Of a stretch of 24,231 nt of DNA, positions 1 to 7,500 are shown one piece after another. The notes under the pieces were generated by a model. It saw only the letters and a list, made by a program, of their open reading frames with translations, did not search any database and was not told where the DNA came from. Made by a program: the position numbers and the translations under genes. This DNA is from an uncultured Lachnospiraceae bacterium. GTDB lineage: Bacteria; Bacillota; Clostridia; Lachnospirales; Lachnospiraceae. Each line of letters starts with the position of its first letter. The first letter of the stretch is position 1. The stretch lies in the NCBI GenBank assembly GCA_910588815.1, contig CAJUQY010000044.1:1-24231 (forward strand), in the 5' to 3' direction.

Positions 1-145
1 CGGCCTCCGTCCGGAAGGTGACCTCCGCGCAGGGAAGCCCGCCTTCCACAAGGGCCTTCGCGAGGGGCAGGGCGTTTTCTTCGTCGTTTAAGACCACCAC
101 GGGAATGACGCCGAATGTCTGAAGATGTTCTTCTGTTGTTTTCAT
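1..145 (-). CDS. eda: KDPG/KHG aldolase, N-terminal fragment (cut by left edge)
   Basis: Only the first 48 codons are in the window. The reverse-strand ATG (complement of 143-145) is preceded by an ideal AGGAGG (complement of 155-160). The peptide begins with a short helix, then the first beta strand (GVIPVVVL), the helix LAKALVEGG and the strand AEVTFRTEA. This matches the start of the class I aldolase Eda, whose EVTLRT strand carries the catalytic glutamate. Eda cleaves 2-keto-3-deoxy-6-phosphogluconate (and 4-hydroxy-2-oxoglutarate) to pyruvate plus an aldehyde in sugar-acid catabolism. It diverges from the LysR gene, a common arrangement for a regulator and its target. The rest of the gene and any uronate or gluconate partners lie outside the window. 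Confidence 0.85.
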   Translation of the reverse strand, partial: MKTTEEHLQTFGVIPVVVLNDEENALPLAKALVEGGLPCAEVTFRTEA

Positions 146-163
146 GATCCTTTTCCTCCTGCA

Positions 164-192
164 TTTGATTTTTGGATATATTTGTGTATAAT
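164..192 (+). promoter_or_regulatory. Probable sigma-A promoter of the LysR gene
   Basis: A perfect TATAAT (187-192) lies 17 bases after TTTGAT (164-169), about 30 bases before the LysR start. The divergent aldolase gene must use the same 76-base gap, so the two promoters probably overlap. I see no convincing LysR T-N11-A box, so operator placement is open. Confidence 0.6.
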
Positions 193-221
193 GGTTCGTA
201 TCAATGGAAAGGAGCTTTGTC

Positions 222-1133
222 ATGACACTCGCCGATTATGTCATTTTTACTGCAGTTGCCGAACACAGGAATATGACCCATGCGTCTGAAAAACTTCATC
301 TGACACGTTCGGCCATCAGCCATGCGGTTTCCAGGATGGAGCAGGAGCTTGGCTTCTCCCTGTTCATCAAAACGACCCATGGGATCAGCTTGACCACAAA
401 TGGAGAAATGCTCCTTCCCCTTGCCTATTCGGTGATCCAGAGCCACAACCATTTCCATGAGACGGTCTCCTCCATCAATGGCCTGGACGCCGGACATGTG
501 CGTCTCGGAACCTGCTCCAGCACCTGCATCAACTGGGTTCCCCAGCTTGTCCATACCTTCCGGACCATGTATCCGGCCGTGGAACTCCATATCTTTGGCG
601 GCGCGAACAATGCCCAGATTCTGGCCATGCTTGAGAAGAATGAGATCGATCTCGGCATCGCGGCTGCAGAATCTTCCGGTACGATCCTGGCCACCAGAAT
701 GTATGATGATGAGATGGTCTGCGTGACTAATACGTCCTTTGCCACCCGTACGCCGGGGATCGTCACGCCGGAAGAGCTTGCGCATATGTCCCTGATCTTA
801 AGCGACCAGGACTATGGGGAGGAGAGTCGTATTGTCATGAACCAGGTCCGCCTGTCCGCCAGTCCCAATATCATTGCCATTGACGACGCGGGGCTTGTGG
901 CACTTGTCTCAGCCGGCCTGGGTTACTGCATCATCGGCCGCCTGGTTTTGAAGGCGATCACCTCGCCTGTCCGTGTGTTTTCCTTTGACCCTCCCCAGTA
1001 CCGCCGCCTGGCGCTGCTTGAGAAAAGGAACCTGCCGTCGTCGCCGGCCATTGAGGCGTTCAAAGAACATATCCTTCGGTTTGTGGAGACGTATCCGAAC
1101 CCGCCGGAAGATCCTGCGGCCGCGGCCGGATAA
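222..1133 (+). CDS. LysR-family transcriptional regulator
   Basis: 303-residue DNA-binding regulator of usual LysR length. Residues 1-60 form the winged helix-turn-helix typical of the family (DYVIFTAVAEHRNMTHASEKLHLTRSAISHAVSRMEQELG, read in two parts as helix pair and recognition helix around SAISHAVSRME). Residues about 85-290 form the two-lobed periplasmic-binding-like effector domain. An in-frame ATG at 204 exists, but the GGAAAGGAG between 206 and 214 is a ribosome site properly spaced for the ATG at 222, so 222 is chosen. The divergent aldolase gene is the most likely target; the transporter operon downstream is another candidate. The effector cannot be read from sequence. Confidence 0.9.
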   Translation: MTLADYVIFTAVAEHRNMTHASEKLHLTRSAISHAVSRMEQELGFSLFIKTTHGISLTTNGEMLLPLAYSVIQSHNHFHETVSSINGLDAGHVRLGTCSSTCINWVPQLVHTFRTMYPAVELHIFGGANNAQILAMLEKNEIDLGIAAAESSGTILATRMYDDEMVCVTNTSFATRTPGIVTPEELAHMSLILSDQDYGEESRIVMNQVRLSASPNIIAIDDAGLVALVSAGLGYCIIGRLVLKAITSPVRVFSFDPPQYRRLALLEKRNLPSSPAIEAFKEHILRFVETYPNPPEDPAAAAG

Positions 1134-1158
1134 ACCGGCTGCCGGAAACGCTGCGCAC

Positions 1159-1198
1159 CTTGTTATGAACATATCTTGTTAATAAATGCATCTTGTTA
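1159..1198 (+). repeat. Three CTTGTTA direct repeats
   Basis: CTTGTTA occurs at 1159-1165, 1175-1181 and 1192-1198, spaced 16 and 17 bases. The spacing is a little over one and a half helical turns. They may be binding sites for a regulator acting on the transporter promoter, but in AT-rich DNA three 7-mers can arise by chance. Confidence 0.3.
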
Positions 1199-1225
1199 CA
1201 GACAGTATAACATTTCCTGAAAATG

Positions 1226-1331
1226 AACAGAAGTTATGTGTTTTCATATTTCGTTGAATTTTTTTCATCAACAGAGGCAGTGATGGTGATGAATGACGTT
1301 CAACTTTAGGTGAAAATGTATAACTTCTGTT
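1226..1331. repeat. 106-bp imperfect inverted repeat with 45-base arms
   Basis: Arm 1 is 1226-1270 and arm 2 is 1287-1331, separated by 16 bases. The arms are equal in length and match without gaps at about 33 of 45 positions. The outer 12 bases (AACAGAAGTTAT against ATAACTTCTGTT) match perfectly, followed by TTTTCA/TGAAAA, GTTGAA/TTCAAC and TTCATCA/TGATGAA blocks. The three mismatches after the outer block would all be G-U pairs in RNA, giving a continuous 21-pair outer helix. It could be paired operator sites, a structured leader, or a remnant of a small inverted-repeat element. The distal end overlaps the proposed -35 of the transporter promoter. Confidence 0.6.
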
Positions 1332-1353
1332 TGCTATTTGTGGATGATATAAT
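1325..1353 (+). promoter_or_regulatory. Probable promoter of the amino acid transporter operon
   Basis: TATAAT at 1348-1353 is preceded at 17 bases by TTCTGT (1325-1330), a weak -35. The -35 lies inside the distal arm of the inverted repeat, so a protein bound there would compete with polymerase. The leader would be about 75-80 bases. Confidence 0.5.
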
Positions 1354-1436
1354 AAAAATACCTAAAATTTTGGCTGGCCGGTCGCAAAAGAGAAACATGA
1401 TTCCATGAAAATTAGCCATTTAAGGAGGATTCCGTT

Positions 1437-2615
1437 ATGAAGAAAAGCAGCATCAAACGGTTTTTGGGGCTTTTCCTTGCCCTGGCCGTGGTTCTTGGCA
1501 TGACTGCCTGCGGGGGCGGGAAGGAAGCCGGCGGCGTGGACGGCGATACGATCAAGATCGGGGTGGTCTGCCCGATTTCCGGAAATTCAGCCATCGCCGG
1601 GAAATACATTACCCATGGCGTGGAGGTTGTGGAGGAAGAACTGGGCGGAAAGATCAAGATCAAAGACAAAGAATATAAGATTGAGTTTATCTACATGGAC
1701 AACGAGGCTTCCGAGGAAAAGACGACAAACGTATTCCAGAAGCTGATCGAGGAGGAGAAAGTGATCGCGATCGTGGGGCCTGATATGTCCAAATGTGCCC
1801 TGGCCGGCGGGCCCATTGCCCAGAAAGCCGGCTGTCCCATCGTGGCGACCTTTGCGACCAACACTGCAGTGACCGAGGTGGGCGATTACATATTCCGTGC
1901 CTGCTTCATCGACCCTTTCCAGGGGAAAATGGCGGCGCAGTATATCTGGGAATCCGGCTACAAGACCACGGCGGTCATGTTCAATAATGCGGACGCCTAT
2001 GCGACCGGGCTGACAGATGCCTTCGTGGAGGCTTATGAGGGCTTTGGGGGCACGGTTGTGGCAAAGGAAGAGTACTCCGGCTCCGACGTGAAGGATTATA
2101 ATGTGCAGCTTACAAAGCTGGCTTCTTCCAACCCGGAGTGTGTGTTCTTCCCCAACCTGTTGGGCGAGCTGGGGCTCCAGATCCAGCAGGCCCGCGCTGC
2201 GGGCTTAAACTGCCCGATCGTATGCGGAGACTCCGCCGATACTCCTGAGGTCGGCGAGGTTGCCGGAGCGGCAGTGGAGAATGTAGCTTATGTGTCTGCT
2301 TTCTCGGCGGAAGCCACCACCGACGCGGCAAAGTCTTTTGTGGAAAAGTATACGGCAATGTTTGACGGCGAGACTCCCAACTCCAATGCGGAGCTGGCAT
2401 ACGAGGCGACCCAGATGGTGCTCTACGCCCTGCAGAATGCGGACGAGCTGACCCGCGAGGGTGTCCGCGACGCCCTTAAGAACATTGAGGGTCTGGAGCT
2501 TCCCTCCGGAAAGATGAGCATGGCAGAGGACAGGAATCCCATCAAGGGAGGCGTCGTCATGCAGTATGATGCGGACGGTGTTTCTCATTATGTATCTTCC
2601 ATCAATCCGGACTGA
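1437..2615 (+). CDS. livJ: Branched-chain amino acid ABC transporter, substrate-binding lipoprotein
   Basis: 392-residue extracellular receptor of the LivJ/LivK type. A Sec signal peptide (MKKSSIKRF, then a hydrophobic stretch) ends in the lipobox LGMTAC, giving lipidation at Cys25. The mature part begins with a Gly-rich linker and then the type I periplasmic-binding fold: IKIGVVCPISGNSA at the first strand, YMDNEASEEKTTNVFQKLI, and VIAIVGPDMS followed by a second lobe. It captures Leu/Ile/Val or a related amino acid and delivers it to the membrane permeases encoded next. Ribosome site AAGGAGG is well placed. A hairpin follows the gene, fitting higher expression of the receptor than of the membrane parts. 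Exact substrate is not determined by sequence alone. Confidence 0.93.
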   Translation: MKKSSIKRFLGLFLALAVVLGMTACGGGKEAGGVDGDTIKIGVVCPISGNSAIAGKYITHGVEVVEEELGGKIKIKDKEYKIEFIYMDNEASEEKTTNVFQKLIEEEKVIAIVGPDMSKCALAGGPIAQKAGCPIVATFATNTAVTEVGDYIFRACFIDPFQGKMAAQYIWESGYKTTAVMFNNADAYATGLTDAFVEAYEGFGGTVVAKEEYSGSDVKDYNVQLTKLASSNPECVFFPNLLGELGLQIQQARAAGLNCPIVCGDSADTPEVGEVAGAAVENVAYVSAFSAEATTDAAKSFVEKYTAMFDGETPNSNAELAYEATQMVLYALQNADELTREGVRDALKNIEGLELPSGKMSMAEDRNPIKGGVVMQYDADGVSHYVSSINPD

Positions 2616-2631
2616 TGCGGGATTGACGCTT

Positions 2632-2670
2632 GAAGGGTTCTGGCGGCCGGAGCCGCGGAACCCTTCTTTT
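2632..2670 (+). terminator. Terminator-like hairpin between receptor and permease genes
   Basis: GAAGGGTTC (2632-2640) pairs with GAACCCTTC (2658-2666), with inner CGGC/GCCG pairing and a run of T after it. The T run is short and interrupted, so partial read-through into the permease genes is likely. This is a frequent way to make more binding protein than permease. Confidence 0.7.
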
Positions 2671-2730
2671 ATGATACAAAAATGCTCTGCGGAGCAGGAT
2701 TTTTTACCAAAAGACAGGAGGGATTTTTCC

Positions 2731-3642
2731 GTGACTTATTTTTTCCAGTATCTGATCTATGGCCTGCAGCTGGGCAGCGTCTATGCGCTGCTGGCCCTGG
2801 GCTATACGATGGTGTATGGGATCGTCGGCATGATCAATTTTGCCCACGGTGATTTTCTGATGATCGGCGCGCTGGGAACGTATTTTATTGCGCAGGCCTT
2901 TGAGAGCTTTCAGGTGGGAAGCACTTACCCGATGCTTATCATCGGCCTGATCATTCTGACCGCCATGGCCGGTACGGGCGTCATTGCCAGCGGCGTGGAG
3001 GCCATCGCTTACCGGCCCCTTCGGAACAAGCCCCGCATGATTGCTCTGATCACGGCGGTGGGCGTGTCCATGTTCCTTGAGAATTTTCCCAGGGCCCTTC
3101 CTTTTATCGGCCCCAATCCCCGCTCCTTTCCGACCTTGTTCCAGGCGAAGAACATCGACCTCTTTGGAGCGACCATCACGACGACCCAGCTTGTGATGAT
3201 TGTCCTGGCCGTTGTGACCATGGCGGTCCTCTACCTGGTGGTCAATAAAACAAAGATCGGAAGCCAGATGAGGGCGGTCAGTATGGACAAGGACGCAGCG
3301 TCCCTGATGGGGATCAACATCAACAAGGTGATCTCCATTACCTTTTTTATCGGCGGAGCGCTGGCTGCCGTGTCCGGCATCTGCTATGCCAGCGCCTATC
3401 CCCAGGTGGATGTCTACATGGGCTCCTGGCTTGGGAACATGTCCTTTGTGTCGGCAGTCCTGGGGGGCATCGGGGATATCCGGGGAGCCATGCTGGGCGG
3501 CTTCATCCTGGGGATCGCGCAGATCTTTGCGACAGCTATCAATTCCACCTTCGGCTACGCGGTCGGCTTCATCATCCTGATCATTATCCTGCTGGTAAAG
3601 CCGGCCGGGATCATGGGCAGGCTGGTCGTTGAGAAGGTATAG
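2731..3642 (+). CDS. livH: Branched-chain amino acid ABC transporter permease LivH-type
   Basis: 303-residue inner-membrane permease. It starts at GTG 2731, preceded at 8 bases by AGGAGGG (2716-2722). The frame is open further upstream, but that extension runs through the terminator hairpin and overlaps the receptor gene. The start YLIYGLQLGSVYALLALGY and the motif YGIVGMINFAHGDFLMIGA are the LivH signature. Hydrophobic segments fill the length, with the conserved permease loop around LRNKPRMIALITAVGVSMFLE. It pairs with LivM to form the channel. The livM gene follows after 11 bases. Confidence 0.93.
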   Translation: MTYFFQYLIYGLQLGSVYALLALGYTMVYGIVGMINFAHGDFLMIGALGTYFIAQAFESFQVGSTYPMLIIGLIILTAMAGTGVIASGVEAIAYRPLRNKPRMIALITAVGVSMFLENFPRALPFIGPNPRSFPTLFQAKNIDLFGATITTTQLVMIVLAVVTMAVLYLVVNKTKIGSQMRAVSMDKDAASLMGININKVISITFFIGGALAAVSGICYASAYPQVDVYMGSWLGNMSFVSAVLGGIGDIRGAMLGGFILGIAQIFATAINSTFGYAVGFIILIIILLVKPAGIMGRLVVEKV

Positions 3643-3653
3643 GAGGGAGCGAG

Positions 3654-4658
3654 ATGAAGGGAAAGAAATGGATCAAGGCGGTTTATCCCGCCGCAATCGT
3701 GGCGCTTATCTATCTGCTTGTGACGGTGCTTCGTCAGTTGGGGATCATGAACGGCTACTACAACCAGGTACTGATGTTTGCGGGCATCAACATTATGATG
3801 ACGGCGAGCCTGAACCTGGTAAATGGTTTTACAGGGCAGTTCTGTATCGGCCATGCGGGCTTTATGTCCCTGGGAGCCTACGGGGCGGCCATCGTCACCG
3901 GCATGCTGTTTAAACATACGGATTCCATATTTGTGTTTTTACTGGGACTTTTTGCGGGCGGCCTGGCGGCAATGGCGGCCGGCATGCTGATCGGCCTGCC
4001 CTCTTTAAAGCTGAAAGGGGATTATCTGGCCATTGTGACCCTGGCTTTCGGAGAGATCGTCCGCGCCCTTCTCCGGCTGGTAAAGCCCATCGGGGGAGCC
4101 CGTGGAATGATCGGGATTCCAGGATATGCGAATCTGGGGTGGATTTTATTTTTCATGGCTCTGACTTTGTTTCTTTTGAGGAACCTGATCCACTCTCCTT
4201 TTGGAAGGGCCTTTATCGCCATCCGCGACAATGAGGTGGCGGCGGACGCCATGGGGATCAACACGACAAAGTACAAAATGACCTCCTTCTGCATCGCCGC
4301 CTTTATTGCAGGGGTGGCCGGAGGCCTTTACGCCCATGTGATTTCTTTTATCCAGCCGGATAATTTCAGCTTCACAAAAAGCGCGGATTTCCTGGTCTAT
4401 CTCTATGCGGGCGGCTCCGGCTCCCTGACCGGGTCTGTGGTCGGCGCGACGCTGCTCACGATCCTGCCGGAATTTCTTCGGTTTCTGGCCGACTGGCGTC
4501 TGGCAGTGTATGCGGTGATCCTGGTGCTGGTGATGCTGTACCGCTCCGAGGGACTCTGCGGCGGCCTGGAGCTGCCGTTTATGAGGATCAGGCGGAAGGA
4601 GCTTTATGAGGAGCCTCTTTTTGGCAAGAAGGAGAAGGGAAAGGAGGGACAGGCATGA
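3654..4658 (+). CDS. livM: Branched-chain amino acid ABC transporter permease LivM-type
   Basis: 334-residue polytopic membrane protein. A LivM hallmark is seen at about residues 50-80 (ASLNLVNGFTGQFCIGHAG and FMSLGAYGAA), followed by the loop LKGDYLAIVTLAFGEIVR and the EAA-like segment GRAFIAIRDNEVAADAMGI that contacts the ATPases. The last 25 residues are charged and cytoplasmic (ending KKEKGKEGQA). The ribosome site is GGAGGG, and the stop codon overlaps the livG start as ATGA, so translation is coupled. Confidence 0.93.
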   Translation: MKGKKWIKAVYPAAIVALIYLLVTVLRQLGIMNGYYNQVLMFAGINIMMTASLNLVNGFTGQFCIGHAGFMSLGAYGAAIVTGMLFKHTDSIFVFLLGLFAGGLAAMAAGMLIGLPSLKLKGDYLAIVTLAFGEIVRALLRLVKPIGGARGMIGIPGYANLGWILFFMALTLFLLRNLIHSPFGRAFIAIRDNEVAADAMGINTTKYKMTSFCIAAFIAGVAGGLYAHVISFIQPDNFSFTKSADFLVYLYAGGSGSLTGSVVGATLLTILPEFLRFLADWRLAVYAVILVLVMLYRSEGLCGGLELPFMRIRRKELYEEPLFGKKEKGKEGQA

Positions 4659-5443
4659 GCTTACTGGAGGTAAAAAACCTTTCCATCATGTTCGGCGGCC
4701 TCTGTGCCGTGGATGATTTCAACCTGTCGGTGGAAAAGGGAGAGCTGATCGCCGTGATCGGACCCAACGGCGCGGGGAAGACGACGATCTTTAATATGCT
4801 GACCGGTATTTACCGGCCGACTTCAGGGAGCATTTCTCTGGACGGGGAAAATCTGGTGGGGCTTAAGCCCTATCAGTTTGCGAAAAAAGGCATTACCAGG
4901 ACCTTCCAGAACATCCGTCTGTTCTCCAATGCGACGGTGGCCGACAATGTCAAGATGGCCCACACCCTGCACAATGACCAGGGGCTGTTGAAATGCCTGC
5001 TCCGGCTTCCTTCCATGAGGAGGAGCGAGCGGGCCCTGGACGAGAAGGTCATGGAGCTTCTTGACAGGCTGGGCCTTGCGGATAAGGCGGATCTTCTGGC
5101 AAAGAATCTGCCCTACGGCGACCAGCGCCGCCTGGAGATTGCCAGAGCGCTGATGACGGAGCCGAAGCTTCTGCTTCTGGACGAGCCGGTGGCCGGGATG
5201 ATCACGGCGGAGATGGAGGATATGGCGAAGCTGGTCCCCCAGATCCGGAAGGATTTCGGGATCACGATTATTTTGATCGAACATCATATGAATTTTGTCA
5301 TGCCTATTGCGGACAGGATCAAGGTCCTGGATTTTGGGCGGACCATTGCAGAGGGGATTCCTGAAACGGTGCAGAAGGATCCGAAGGTGATCGAAGCTTA
5401 TCTGGGAGGAGGGTATACGAAAAATGGCAATGCTGGAAGTTAA
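4655..5443 (+). CDS. livG: Branched-chain amino acid ABC transporter ATPase LivG-type
   Basis: 262-residue ABC ATPase. Walker A is GPNGAGKT (36-43), the Q-loop region is TRTFQNIRLF, the signature is the LivG variant LPYGDQRRLEIARAL, Walker B is LLLLDEP and the switch histidine is in IEHHMNFVM. The signature reads YGDQ instead of SGGQ, as is normal in LivG proteins. It powers uptake together with LivF. It overlaps livM by 4 bases and livF by 20 bases. Confidence 0.94.
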   Translation: MSLLEVKNLSIMFGGLCAVDDFNLSVEKGELIAVIGPNGAGKTTIFNMLTGIYRPTSGSISLDGENLVGLKPYQFAKKGITRTFQNIRLFSNATVADNVKMAHTLHNDQGLLKCLLRLPSMRRSERALDEKVMELLDRLGLADKADLLAKNLPYGDQRRLEIARALMTEPKLLLLDEPVAGMITAEMEDMAKLVPQIRKDFGITIILIEHHMNFVMPIADRIKVLDFGRTIAEGIPETVQKDPKVIEAYLGGGYTKNGNAGS

Positions 5444-6134
5444 AGATCTCAAAGTGTCCTACGGAGCCATCCAGGCGGTCCAGGGCGTATCCTTCAGACT
5501 GGACCAGGGGGAGATCGTGGCTCTGATCGGCTCCAACGGCGCGGGAAAGTCTACGATTTTACGAACCATCTCCGGCCTGGAGAGGGCGAAGGGGGGCTCC
5601 GTTGTTTTTGAGGGCGGGGAGCTGACAAAGCTTAAGGCCCACAAGATCGTGGAGCGGGGGATCGCCCATGTGCCGGAGGGGCGCCGGGTATTTCCCGGCC
5701 TTACGGTGACGGAGAACCTGAGAATGGGAGCGAACCTGATACAGGACAAGGCAAAGATCGCAGAGAATCTGGGGAAGGTATTTGAGATCTTCCCCCGTCT
5801 GAAGGAACGGGAACGGCAGCAGGCAGGGACGCTCTCGGGAGGCGAGCAGCAGATGCTGGCCCTTGGCCGGGCGCTCATGACGGAGGGGAAGCTCCTTATG
5901 CTGGACGAGCCCTCCATGGGACTGGCGCCCATCATCGTGGAGGAGATCTTTGAAGTCATAAAGAAGATCAATGCCATGGGAACCAGCATCCTCCTGATCG
6001 AGCAGAACGCGTTTCTGGCCCTTAGCACGGCGTCCAGGGCCTATGTGCTGGAGACCGGGAAGATTACCATGGAGGGAGACTCAAAGAAACTTTTGAATGA
6101 TGACCGAGTGAAAGCGGCATATCTTGGGGCATGA
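5424..6134 (+). CDS. livF: Branched-chain amino acid ABC transporter ATPase LivF-type
   Basis: 236-residue partner ATPase of LivG. Walker A is GSNGAGKS, the signature is the canonical LSGGEQQM, Walker B is LLMLDEPSMGL, and the switch region is LIEQNAFLAL. The segment VPEGRRVFPGLTVTENL is characteristic of LivF. The ATG at 5424 is well spaced from GGGAGGAGGG (5404-5413); a second ATG at 5430 is possible. The stop codon lies at the first bases of a tandemly repeated 52-bp unit. Confidence 0.94.
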   Translation: MAMLEVKDLKVSYGAIQAVQGVSFRLDQGEIVALIGSNGAGKSTILRTISGLERAKGGSVVFEGGELTKLKAHKIVERGIAHVPEGRRVFPGLTVTENLRMGANLIQDKAKIAENLGKVFEIFPRLKERERQQAGTLSGGEQQMLALGRALMTEGKLLMLDEPSMGLAPIIVEEIFEVIKKINAMGTSILLIEQNAFLALSTASRAYVLETGKITMEGDSKKLLNDDRVKAAYLGA

Positions 6135-6234
6135 CCAAAGGTCATCCCTGAATGCATGCGCTGCGCGCGCTTAATTAAGGTAATGACCAAAGGTCATCCC
6201 TGAATGCATGCGCTGCGTGCGCTTAATTAAGGTA
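6131..6234 (+). repeat. Two tandem copies of a 52-bp palindrome-rich unit
   Basis: Copy 1 is 6131-6182 and copy 2 is 6183-6234. They differ at a single base (CTGCGCGCGC against CTGCGTGCGC). Each copy contains the 15-bp palindrome ATGACC-AAA-GGTCAT, a GCATGCGC/GCGCGC segment able to form a GC stem, and CTTAATTAAG. The first copy begins in the stop codon region of livF. The pair fills the livF-aminotransferase gap, ending just before the AGGAG ribosome site. Function is unknown; RNA processing or an intergenic repeat family are possible. Confidence 0.9.
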
Positions 6235-6248
6235 ATAGGAGAGACGAT

Positions 6249-7412
6249 ATGGAATTATCAAGATTGGCAAAGGGCCTGGGCGGTTCGGTGATCCGGGAAA
6301 TGTTCAACGAGGCCCTTAAAATGGAAGATACGATCAGTTTTACGGTGGGAGAGCCGGATTTTACCACGCCGAGGCCTATTATCGAGGAGGCCTGCAGGTG
6401 CTGGGAGGCGGGCATGACCCATTATACGCCAAACAGCGGGGTGGGAGAACTGAGAAGGGCCATTGCCGAATACCATCAGGAAGATCTGAAACCGGATCCG
6501 GACAGCGAGGTCATGATCTCCTGCGGGGCGACGGAGGCGGTTCAGATGGCTTTGTTTACCCTGGTGGATCCCGGCGACGAGGTCATTCTGATCACGCCTG
6601 CCTGGCCCAATTATTTCGGACAGATCGCCATGTGCGGCGCAGTGATAAGGGAGGTTCCTGCCAGGGAGGAAAACGGGTTTATTCCCGATCCAAAAGAGCT
6701 TCGGGCGGCCATCACCCATAAGACGAAGGCAGTCATCCTGAATTCCCCTTCCAACCCGACCGGGGCGGTGATCGACCGGGATACCTGTCAGGCGATCGCG
6801 GAGCTTCTTGCGGAGAAGGGGATCTATGTGATCGCCGACGAGATCTACAGCCGCCTGGTCTATGGGGAAGAAGCCTATACAAGTATTACCTCGTTTCCGG
6901 GGATGATGGAACAGACGGTATATATCAGCGGGTTTTCCAAAATGTTCGCCATGACCGGATGGAGGCTGGGGTATGCCATTGCGGGGGCAGAGATCATTAA
7001 AAATATGACAAAGCTCCATGAAAACGGCGCAAGCTGCCTGCCGGAGCCCAGCCAGCTTGCGGCGGCTTACGGCCTGCGCCGCTGCCTGCCGGAGATTGGG
7101 AACATGCGGGAGAGTTACAAAAGGCGGAGGGATCTGATCTGTTCCCTGATCGACGAGACGCCCGGCCTTTCCATCAAAAAGCCGGAAGGGGCATTTTATG
7201 CTTTTGTGAATGCGAAGGAGTTGTGTGAAAGGAAAGGGCTGGATTCCAGAGGGCTCTGCATGGATCTGCTGCGGAAGACCGGGGTGGTCACCGTCCCGGG
7301 CTCCGGTTTCGGAAGCTGCGGAGAAGGCTTTATCCGTATGAGCTATGCCACCTCCGACGAAGCCATCGTCCGGGGTTTTGAGCGGATCCGGGCCTACGTG
7401 GAAGGAAAGTAG
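6249..7412 (+). CDS. Pyridoxal-phosphate aminotransferase, class I fold
   Basis: 387-residue cytosolic fold-type I aminotransferase, close to AspC/AlaT-like enzymes of Firmicutes. Visible landmarks are ISFTVGEPDF near the start, SCGATEAVQMAL for the cofactor phosphate, NSPSNPTGAV (Asn169 region), IADEIYSRLVY (Asp197, Tyr200), the Schiff-base lysine in SGFSKMFAMTGWRLGY (Lys231), and the substrate-carboxylate arginine in GFIRMSYA. It sits directly behind the amino acid transporter operon, so it may transaminate the imported amino acid, but branched-chain, aromatic or aspartate specificity cannot be settled by eye. Ribosome site AGGAG lies just after the tandem repeat. Confidence 0.9.
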   Translation: MELSRLAKGLGGSVIREMFNEALKMEDTISFTVGEPDFTTPRPIIEEACRCWEAGMTHYTPNSGVGELRRAIAEYHQEDLKPDPDSEVMISCGATEAVQMALFTLVDPGDEVILITPAWPNYFGQIAMCGAVIREVPAREENGFIPDPKELRAAITHKTKAVILNSPSNPTGAVIDRDTCQAIAELLAEKGIYVIADEIYSRLVYGEEAYTSITSFPGMMEQTVYISGFSKMFAMTGWRLGYAIAGAEIIKNMTKLHENGASCLPEPSQLAAAYGLRRCLPEIGNMRESYKRRRDLICSLIDETPGLSIKKPEGAFYAFVNAKELCERKGLDSRGLCMDLLRKTGVVTVPGSGFGSCGEGFIRMSYATSDEAIVRGFERIRAYVEGK

Positions 7413-7456
7413 CAGAATGTGTTGAATGGAAACAAAAGGAACCATACAGGAGGCGG

Positions 7457-7484
7457 GGCTGTCGGGAAATCGGCAGCCTTTTTT
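7457..7484 (+). terminator. Rho-independent terminator after the aminotransferase gene
   Basis: GGCTGTCG (7457-7464) pairs with CGGCAGCC (7471-7478), with one G-U pair and a 6-base loop, followed by six T. It ends the left-hand operon and faces the convergent protease gene. Confidence 0.88.
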
Positions 7485-7500
7485 CATTCCTGGTTTGCAG

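Larger units (their letters stand above)
1134..1436. other. 303-base noncoding regulatory gap before the transporter operon
   Basis: No plausible gene is seen here. The gap is markedly AT-rich from about 1160 onward. It contains three CTTGTTA direct repeats, a 106-bp imperfect inverted repeat, a probable promoter and the strong AAGGAGG ribosome site of the binding-protein gene just before 1437. No clear intrinsic terminator for the LysR gene was found. Confidence 0.6.

Noticed and set aside
2566..2730. Upstream in-frame extension of livH
   Set aside because: It overlaps the receptor gene end and reads through the terminator hairpin; GTG 2731 has an excellent ribosome site and gives the normal LivH N-terminus.
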